From Firmicutes bacterium UBA3871 (GTDB taxonomy: Bacteria; Bacillota; Clostridia; Peptostreptococcales; Anaerovoracaceae): a stretch of DNA of 11,850 nucleotides. The stretch spans positions 1 to 11,850 of the forward strand of contig DGGP01000112.1 in NCBI GenBank assembly GCA_002392265.1, read 5' to 3'. Both the position numbers and the translations under genes were made by a program. The notes under the pieces are model-generated. The model ran no database searches and was not told where the DNA came from. It was given only the letters and a program-made list of their open reading frames with translations. Below are positions 7,989-11,850 of the stretch, in pieces. Every line of letters begins with the position of its first letter. The first letter of the stretch is position 1.

Positions 7989-8359
7989 TGGTGAAGGTGA
8001 TGGGAATCGAACCCATGTCCGAAAGTAATTCCAAAAGAATTTCTCCGAGCGCAGCCTGTGATTTTTTGTTTCGCATTGCCAGTCGCCCATAGGCAGGCTA
8101 AAGGCTTTGCTATCTCGTAGGTCCCCTGTGCTACCGAGAACTCACACAGAGTTTTCCCGTATGTCGAGGCCGGATTCCTCACCTACGGGTGAATGAGGAC
8201 CGACCACGCTACCGCTGTGCGCGGCGCAGAACTATGCTGCTAATGCGTAATTAGTGTTATTTTTAGCGTTTGTATTTAACGTGCCATTTTTAACGCAGAC
8301 TTGGCAAACTGCGGCTCGCTTATCTTCCTTCCTCGCCCCCGTCGAAACCGAACACCCCC
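7989..8359 (-). ncRNA. ssrA: tmRNA (transfer-messenger RNA)
   Basis: tmRNA rescues ribosomes stalled on damaged messages. Charged with alanine, it enters the ribosome with SmpB and then supplies a short reading frame that tags the product for proteolysis. The mature RNA is about 371 nt. Its 5' end GGGGGUG pairs with the 3' CACCUUC before ACCA, including the G3-U70 wobble that identifies alanine acceptors. The 5' block GUUUCGACGGGGG and the T-arm GGGUUCGAUUCCC are typical, and CCA is encoded. The tag frame runs from 8267 to 8232, starting at GCU, and reads AKNNTNYALAA then UAG, with the ALAA protease degron. Its partner smpB lies 2.6 kb upstream on the same strand. The small open frames over this region are not genes. 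Confidence 0.97.
8232..8267 (-). other. tmRNA proteolysis-tag reading frame
   Basis: Twelve codons inside ssrA read AKNNTNYALAA followed by UAG. The resume codon is taken as GCU because the preceding UACAAAC resembles the A-rich context before resume codons in other tmRNAs, and because the first tag residue is usually alanine. The C-terminal ALAA is the conserved ClpXP recognition end. The resume position is inferred; the frame and the end are read directly. Confidence 0.85.
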
Positions 8360-8406
8360 GGGGTTCAGCAAAGGGAACTCGCATTTGGCTCCCCTTTTAC
8401 ACTATT

Positions 8407-8435
8407 ATTGTACATCGCCGCATACATATTATCAA
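8407..8435 (-). promoter_or_regulatory. Predicted ssrA promoter
   Basis: TTGATA (8430-8435), a 17-nt spacer, then TACAAT (8407-8412): five of six matches in each box. The start would be near 8400, leaving a 5' leader of about 40 nt to be removed, presumably by RNase P, before the GGGGGUG end at 8359. The last four leader bases are CCCC, complementary to the mature 5' G run. Confidence 0.75.
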
Positions 8436-8475
8436 GTTACAGCTATGTTACGGCTCTACTTCAAAAACATTAAAA

Positions 8476-8551
8476 TACAAAAAGGCGAATTTGGGGACAG
8501 GCACCAAATTCGCCTTTTTGGAAGTTTGGTGCCTGTCCCCAAATTCGCCTT
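8476..8551 (-). terminator. Terminator-like hairpin formed by repeat cluster 1
   Basis: Read on the minus strand, the two 27-nt arms of the palindrome enclose a 16-nt loop, and the second arm runs into TTTTT-GTA-TTTT. The first arm begins in the stop codon of the GGDEF gene. A 27-bp stem with a U-rich tail should terminate that transcript just before the ssrA promoter. On the plus strand a nested 11-bp hairpin followed by five T could also stop transcription coming the other way. Confidence 0.6.
8482..8551. repeat. Repeat cluster 1: 27-bp perfect palindrome with GGGGACAGGCACC core
   Basis: Two copies of a unit with core TTTGGGGACAGGCACCAAA face each other: 8482-8508 and 8525-8551 are exact inverse complements over 27 bp, separated by 16 nt. 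Each unit is itself an imperfect hairpin (AATTTGG, 9-nt loop, CCAAATT). The flanking word AAATTCGCCTT occurs twice (8506-8516, 8541-8551), so the left arm can pair with either. The right end supplies two bases of the TAA stop of the GGDEF gene. The same core occurs at 10921-10939. I recall similar words as dispersed repeats in other anaerobes, perhaps linked to IS200-like/RAYT transposases, but no transposase is in this window. Confidence 0.85.
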
Positions 8552-9686
8552 AGCTGCGCCGGTCCCTGCCCGTCTCTTTGTAATAGCGGGACTTGTCTTT
8601 GTACATTTCCTTTTCGGCACGGCGCACGAGATCGAGCACGGTGCCTTCGCCACCGTAGGCGACGCCTATTGCTGCCATCCGATCGTTTTGGTTTATAATC
8701 TCTCTGAATGCTCCGACCTTTCTTTCCAGCTCTTCAGAATCTGTATTGCGAAGCAAAACGACGAACTCATCTCCGCTTATTCGAAACATTGCATCGCCCC
8801 TGAAATTCTCAGTCAGTAGATTTGCAAACTTTATAATATACTTGTCGCCTTCTGCATGCCCATAGGTATAGTTTACACTCTTTAACGAGTTTAAGTCACA
8901 AAAAACAGCACCGATATCGAGTAAGTTCCACGGTTTTTGCACGGTTTCGACATATGCCCTGCGGTTTCCCAGCTGTGTGAGCGAATCAATGCGCGATGTT
9001 TCTTCCAGCACTTTTGCACAGAGTCTGGACTCAGCAATTGTCTGTGACTGTATCGTGACGTAAATAACCAGCAACGAGAATGCCTCTGCCGGATATGCGA
9101 AATCCACAGAATCGGTTATAAGATAAAATCCTACTGTGAAAGTAGGAAACAGCATATATGTGCTGAGCGCTAAAGTTCTCCTGCCTCCCAAAATTTTTCC
9201 GTAGATAAACAAAACTACATACAAATACAGCATGCATCCCAGCGGCAGGATATTTATAACATTTTCCCACGAACCTGCAACGTATTTGTAATCAACAATA
9301 TTGAACAGTCCCCCGTTGATTGAGCCTATCAAAATTATAAAAAAGTCAATGCCCGTTATTACCACCACGGGGAGAACGATTTTATATGAAATATCCACAA
9401 GCTCCCGTATTACAGCCGCCAGATACATGGCAAACCCCGCAAATACGAGACAGCTTATTAAAAAAGACGCACTGTTAACAAAATATAGAAGTGGTGCATT
9501 TTTCGTACTGCCTTCAATTGCATAGCTGACTGCATCAATTGACGATCCTATGCTGCAAATGGCTATGCATACAATAAAAAGCACGGTTGAACGCTTTGCC
9601 CTCTTGATGTCACTAATACTGCCGCAAAAAATAATGAGCATTATTATCGTTGATAGTATATCTGTGGCTATAATTACCGAATTCAT
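8550..9686 (-). CDS. Membrane-anchored GGDEF protein (putative diguanylate cyclase)
   Basis: This 378-residue protein probably makes cyclic di-GMP from two GTP. About seven hydrophobic helices (roughly 5-22, 34-55, 67-92, 102-122, 145-164, 174-191, 199-214) form an unrecognised membrane sensor, and the GGDEF domain occupies 230-370. It has DSLTQLGNR at 234-242, metal ligand Asp264 in FCDLNSLK, YGH at 275-277 and signature SGDEF at 304-308. Ser replaces the first Gly, a variant found in some active cyclases. The product-inhibition site RxxD is missing, since FRGD occupies 295-298. Asn-Tyr stands where most family members have Asn-Asp before YGH. The ATG has GGGAG 6 nt upstream, and a perfect promoter precedes the gene. 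Its TAA stop is formed partly by repeat cluster 1. Activity is likely but unproven. Confidence 0.9.
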   Translation of the reverse strand: MNSVIIATDILSTIIMLIIFCGSISDIKRAKRSTVLFIVCIAICSIGSSIDAVSYAIEGSTKNAPLLYFVNSASFLISCLVFAGFAMYLAAVIRELVDISYKIVLPVVVITGIDFFIILIGSINGGLFNIVDYKYVAGSWENVINILPLGCMLYLYVVLFIYGKILGGRRTLALSTYMLFPTFTVGFYLITDSVDFAYPAEAFSLLVIYVTIQSQTIAESRLCAKVLEETSRIDSLTQLGNRRAYVETVQKPWNLLDIGAVFCDLNSLKSVNYTYGHAEGDKYIIKFANLLTENFRGDAMFRISGDEFVVLLRNTDSEELERKVGAFREIINQNDRMAAIGVAYGGEGTVLDLVRRAEKEMYKDKSRYYKETGRDRRS

Positions 9687-9727
9687 CTAATACTCCCACG
9701 CATTATTTCCAAATACTTGCACTCAGA

Positions 9728-9756
9728 ATTATATATTCCCAACGCGGCTTTGTCAA
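9728..9756 (-). promoter_or_regulatory. Perfect consensus promoter of the GGDEF gene
   Basis: TTGACA (9751-9756), a 17-nt spacer and TATAAT (9728-9733) match the housekeeping sigma consensus at all twelve positions. The start would be near 9721, giving a leader of about 35 nt with GGGAG 6 nt before the ATG. It lies in the 81-nt gap after the permease gene, so the GGDEF gene has its own strong promoter. No terminator separates the two genes. Confidence 0.85.
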
Positions 9757-9767
9757 AGAATTATTCA

Positions 9768-10877
9768 TTACCCGCATATCACACCAAAAATTACGACAAG
9801 CATCGTCAGCATGCCGAAATTTGTCACGAGGAACCACTTCATAAATCCGGCAAGGTCGGCATCCTTTGCCACCATGTAGAGCTTGATTGAAATCAGGCTT
9901 GCAAGGCTTGCGACAGGTGTGCCGAGGCCACCGATGTCAACGCCCAGCAGCAGCTCTCGTGCGCTTTCTGTGAAGCCTGCGAGAAGCAGCGTGGCCGGCA
10001 CATTGCTTATGACCTGACTGAGGCCTGCGCCCAGCAGCAGCTCGTGGCCTTTGATGGCAGTGCTTAAAACTTCGTACACGGCTTCGATTCTGGCCATGTT
10101 GCCCGAAAATACGAAAAAGCAGATGAAGGTCAGGAGCAGCAGAAAGTCTGCGTGGATCAGCATTTTTCGGTCGTACACGGCAATTACCAGCACTACTGCG
10201 GCAAGCATGAGGGGCCAGCTGATTACGCGAAGCACAGTCAGGATACACACGCCAAAGAGTAGCGCATATACGGCCAGAGATTTATGGTTCAGCGCCTCCT
10301 TTCCGCGCATTTCGTGGTTTATTTCATCCTTTGGCAGAATCATGCATAAAAGCAGCGTGATTATGAGGCTCACTATCCAGACAGGAAAGCTCATCCTCAA
10401 AAACTCTGCTGCCGGTATGTCGTAATACGAATAAATGTAAAGATTTTGCGGATTACCTACGGGCGTCAGCATGCTGCCCATGTTTGCAGCAACGGTCTGG
10501 AATACGATTACGGGGATAATCTGTTTCTGCTGCCCCGCAATCGACAGCACCATTATCGAAAACGGCACAAAGGTTAAAAGCGATACATCGTTTGTAATCA
10601 GCATGGAGCTTACGAAGCATAGCATCACCAGCACGAAACCCAGCTGCCTGGTGGTCGAAGCACGCTTGCACAGCGTACGCGCAAGCGAACTGAAGGCTCC
10701 GGCTCTGCGAAGGCCTGCAACCACAACCATGAGGCAGTACAAAAGCGCCAGGGTTCGCCAGTCGATGTAGCCGGCGTATGCGGAATCAGGGCGCACAAAA
10801 AAGCAGCTGATAACAGCTGCAAAAAATGCTATAACCAGTATTATGTCATGTCTAATTGCATTCAGTACCTTTCTCAT
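9768..10877 (-). CDS. ArsB/NhaD-type (SLC13-like, ion transporter superfamily) permease
   Basis: This is a 369-residue inner-membrane transporter with about 10-11 hydrophobic helices and almost no soluble part. It shows the twofold pseudo-repeat of the IT superfamily. In the first half TNDVSLLTFVPF (95-106) is followed by TPVGNPQNLYIYS (138-150). In the second half SQVISNVPATLLL (287-299) is followed by GGLGTPVASLASLIS (316-330). These re-entrant segments bind ion and substrate in relatives. Substrates in this superfamily range from arsenite and sodium to citrate and other dicarboxylates, and nothing here decides between them. No arsR, arsA or arsC is nearby, so arsenite is not specially favoured. 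At 369 residues it is somewhat short for the family (about 400-430). AGAGG lies 8 nt before the ATG, at the edge of repeat cluster 2. It follows smpB by 62 nt and was probably co-transcribed with it. Confidence 0.85.
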   Translation of the reverse strand: MRKVLNAIRHDIILVIAFFAAVISCFFVRPDSAYAGYIDWRTLALLYCLMVVVAGLRRAGAFSSLARTLCKRASTTRQLGFVLVMLCFVSSMLITNDVSLLTFVPFSIMVLSIAGQQKQIIPVIVFQTVAANMGSMLTPVGNPQNLYIYSYYDIPAAEFLRMSFPVWIVSLIITLLLCMILPKDEINHEMRGKEALNHKSLAVYALLFGVCILTVLRVISWPLMLAAVVLVIAVYDRKMLIHADFLLLLTFICFFVFSGNMARIEAVYEVLSTAIKGHELLLGAGLSQVISNVPATLLLAGFTESARELLLGVDIGGLGTPVASLASLISIKLYMVAKDADLAGFMKWFLVTNFGMLTMLVVIFGVICG

Positions 10878-10890
10878 GGTTATATCCTCT

Positions 10891-10942
10891 GACCTGTCCC
10901 CAATTTCGCCTTTTTTCCAATTTGGTGCCTGTCCCCAAATTA
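10891..10942. repeat. Repeat cluster 2: GGGGACAGGCACC unit plus a degenerate direct copy
   Basis: Positions 10919-10941 hold a full unit whose core is identical to both arms of cluster 1. Positions 10892-10903 hold a partial copy (ACCTGTCCCCAA) in the same orientation. They are joined by a spacer starting TTCGCCTTTTT, in the same place and of the same 16-nt length to the next core as in cluster 1. Here the copies are direct, whereas cluster 1 has them inverted. The unit begins inside the smpB TAA stop, and the far end stops right before the permease ribosome binding site. The unit can fold as a 7-bp hairpin followed on the minus strand by A-rich sequence, so it is not a classical terminator for smpB. 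Confidence 0.8.
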
Positions 10943-11395
10943 GCGTTTTAGGGCCTGGGCCATGTGGCGCTCATCGTCACGTTTCTTTAAGTCGTCGCGC
11001 TTGTCGTAGAGCTTTTTGCCGCGTGCGACAGCCAGCTCCATTTTGGCGAGACCGTTTTCGTTTATGTACATCGTCAGCGGAATCAGTGTCAGACCCTGCT
11101 GCGAAATAAGTCCAATCAGCTTGCTTATCTCCTTTTTGTGAAGGAGCAGCTTTTTCGGGCGGAGCGGGTCTGTGTTAAAACGATTTCCCTGCTTGTAGGG
11201 GCTGATGTGCATTCCGTAAACGATTACCTCACCGTCCTCCACCTTTGCAAAGGATTCCTTTAGGTTTACCCTGCCCTGGCGAACCGATTTTATTTCTGTC
11301 CCGGTCAGCACAATTCCCGCCTCATAGATCTCGTCTATGAAGTAGTCATGCCTTGCCTTTTTATTGTTAGCTACAAGTTTTCTTTCTCTCTTCAT
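10940..11395 (-). CDS. smpB: SsrA-binding protein SmpB
   Basis: SmpB binds the tRNA-like domain of tmRNA, takes the place of the missing anticodon stem and delivers tmRNA to the A site of stalled ribosomes. The 151-residue product has the usual length and layout. An OB-like barrel begins [18 protein letters not shown], and then come [12 protein letters not shown] at 30-41, HISPY at 63-67, and [27 protein letters not shown] strands at 105-127. The basic C-terminal tail ([19 protein letters not shown]) folds as a helix in the mRNA channel. The ATG at 11395 has GAGGG about 10 nt upstream. The gene lies 45 nt after the signal peptidase gene. Its TAA stop overlaps repeat cluster 2. The RNA partner ssrA is on the same strand 2.6 kb downstream, beyond two unrelated genes. 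The frequent neighbour rnr (RNase R) is not in the window. Confidence 0.97.
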   Translation of the reverse strand: MKRERKLVANNKKARHDYFIDEIYEAGIVLTGTEIKSVRQGRVNLKESFAKVEDGEVIVYGMHISPYKQGNRFNTDPLRPKKLLLHKKEISKLIGLISQQGLTLIPLTMYINENGLAKMELAVARGKKLYDKRDDLKKRDDERHMAQALKR

Positions 11396-11440
11396 CTTTC
11401 AATTTCCCTCTTTATGTTAGCTTTTTTAGCGTTTGCGTGC

Positions 11441-11850
11441 CTACTCGGCGTAGTCGAAATCGCCCGCTATTCTTGCGGCCTCCTTGCTGTCGTCCACCCA
11501 GTCGCCCGCGCTGCCGATCAGCTTGAGCGGTGCCAGACGGAATACTGCCTTGCCCACTATGCTGTCAATGTCGACGCAGCCTACGCGGTAGTCACGGCTG
11601 TCAACACTGACGAGTCTGTTGTCGCCCATGCAGAACAGTTGACCTTCAGGCACCGTGTACGGCTCGATATATCCGTTTGTGGTGCCGTCCTTTATGTAAG
11701 CCTCTTTATAAACCTCGCCGTTCAGGTAAACCTTGCCGTCCATGATGGCAATCGTATCTCCCGGCAGTCCGATAACTCTCTTTATCAGCAGCTTTTCACC
11801 GCCGTTAAGCGCCGTAAGCCCCGAATGGAACACTACAATATCGCCGCGCT
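11441..11850 (-). CDS. lepB: Signal peptidase I (5' end outside window)
   Basis: This type I signal peptidase cleaves signal peptides from exported proteins at the outer face of the membrane. Only about the last 136 codons are present. The fragment opens with box C (RGDIVVF), then box D IKRVIGLPGDTI with the catalytic Lys encoded at 11780-11782, then box E MGDNRLVSVDSRDY. The membrane anchor and the box B nucleophile Ser lie upstream, outside the window. The short distance between boxes D and E, without a large extra beta domain, is that of the small Gram-positive form (about 180 residues). A GTG at 11833 could be taken as a start, but it falls inside box C, so the gene certainly continues past the edge. 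It precedes smpB by 45 nt in the same direction and is probably in the same operon. Confidence 0.95.
   Translation of the reverse strand, partial: RGDIVVFHSGLTALNGGEKLLIKRVIGLPGDTIAIMDGKVYLNGEVYKEAYIKDGTTNGYIEPYTVPEGQLFCMGDNRLVSVDSRDYRVGCVDIDSIVGKAVFRLAPLKLIGSAGDWVDDSKEAARIAGDFDYAE

Noticed and set aside
7916-8182. Open frame of 88 codons on the minus strand
   Set aside because: It lies inside and just past the 3' half of tmRNA; the bases are explained by the RNA structure and the terminator.
8482-8551. CRISPR-like repeat array
   Set aside because: Only two units per cluster, in inverted orientation with a short spacer that recurs in cluster 2; this is a palindromic dispersed repeat, not an array with unique spacers.
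8254-8819. Overlapping plus-strand open frames of 99 and 172 codons
   Set aside because: They run antisense across tmRNA, its promoter, repeat cluster 1 and the end of the GGDEF gene; no ribosome binding site or family similarity is seen.
9768-10877. Naming the permease arsB (arsenite efflux)
   Set aside because: The fold family covers many anions and sodium/proton exchange; no other ars gene is present and substrate cannot be read from sequence.

Overview
This window looks like chromosome from an anaerobic Gram-positive bacterium, most likely of the Clostridia (Bacillota). Several genes carry strong AGGAGG-type ribosome binding sites. Methylmalonyl-CoA mutase is split into two subunits, the spacers are short, and the signal peptidase has the short Gram-positive form. 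The species cannot be named from sequence alone. Every gene I can support, including the RNA gene, lies on the minus strand, so the window is described from high to low coordinates, in the direction of transcription.

Right end (11850 to 9768): the 3' part of a type I signal peptidase gene is followed by smpB, the protein partner of tmRNA, and then by an ArsB/NhaD-type (SLC13-like) membrane permease. A repeat cluster built on the core TTTGGGGACAGGCACCAAA fills the smpB-permease gap and starts inside the smpB stop codon.

Middle (9760 to 7950): a perfect TTGACA-N17-TATAAT promoter drives a seven-helix membrane protein with a C-terminal GGDEF (diguanylate cyclase) domain. Its stop codon overlaps a second copy of the repeat cluster, here arranged as a 27-bp perfect palindrome. 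Next comes ssrA (tmRNA), complete with promoter, proteolysis tag (AKNNTNYALAA), acceptor stem, encoded CCA and terminator. The permease and GGDEF genes therefore form a two-gene block, bounded by related repeats, between the two trans-translation genes smpB and ssrA.

Left-middle (7900 to 4584): a membrane hybrid histidine kinase (six helices, HisKA, ATPase, receiver, Hpt) overlaps by 4 nt a response regulator with a pseudo-receiver and a true receiver. Together they hold a full His-Asp-His-Asp phosphorelay without a DNA-binding domain. The kinase promoter places the predicted transcription start on or next to its start codon.

Left (4540 to 1): a methylmalonyl-CoA operon in the order mutase large subunit, mutase B12-binding subunit, MeaB-type GTPase chaperone, methylmalonyl-CoA epimerase, then an L-asparaginase that runs off the window. 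These genes interconvert succinyl-CoA and methylmalonyl-CoA (propionate metabolism), and asparaginase would feed aspartate toward C4 acids. A 17-bp perfect palindrome sits at the predicted transcription start of the operon, and an intrinsic terminator lies between the mutase genes and meaB.

The most unusual parts are the repeat clusters around the permease/GGDEF block, the operator-like palindrome, the intra-operon terminator and the near-leaderless kinase start. I saw no CRISPR array, no transposase gene, no prophage and no defence system.
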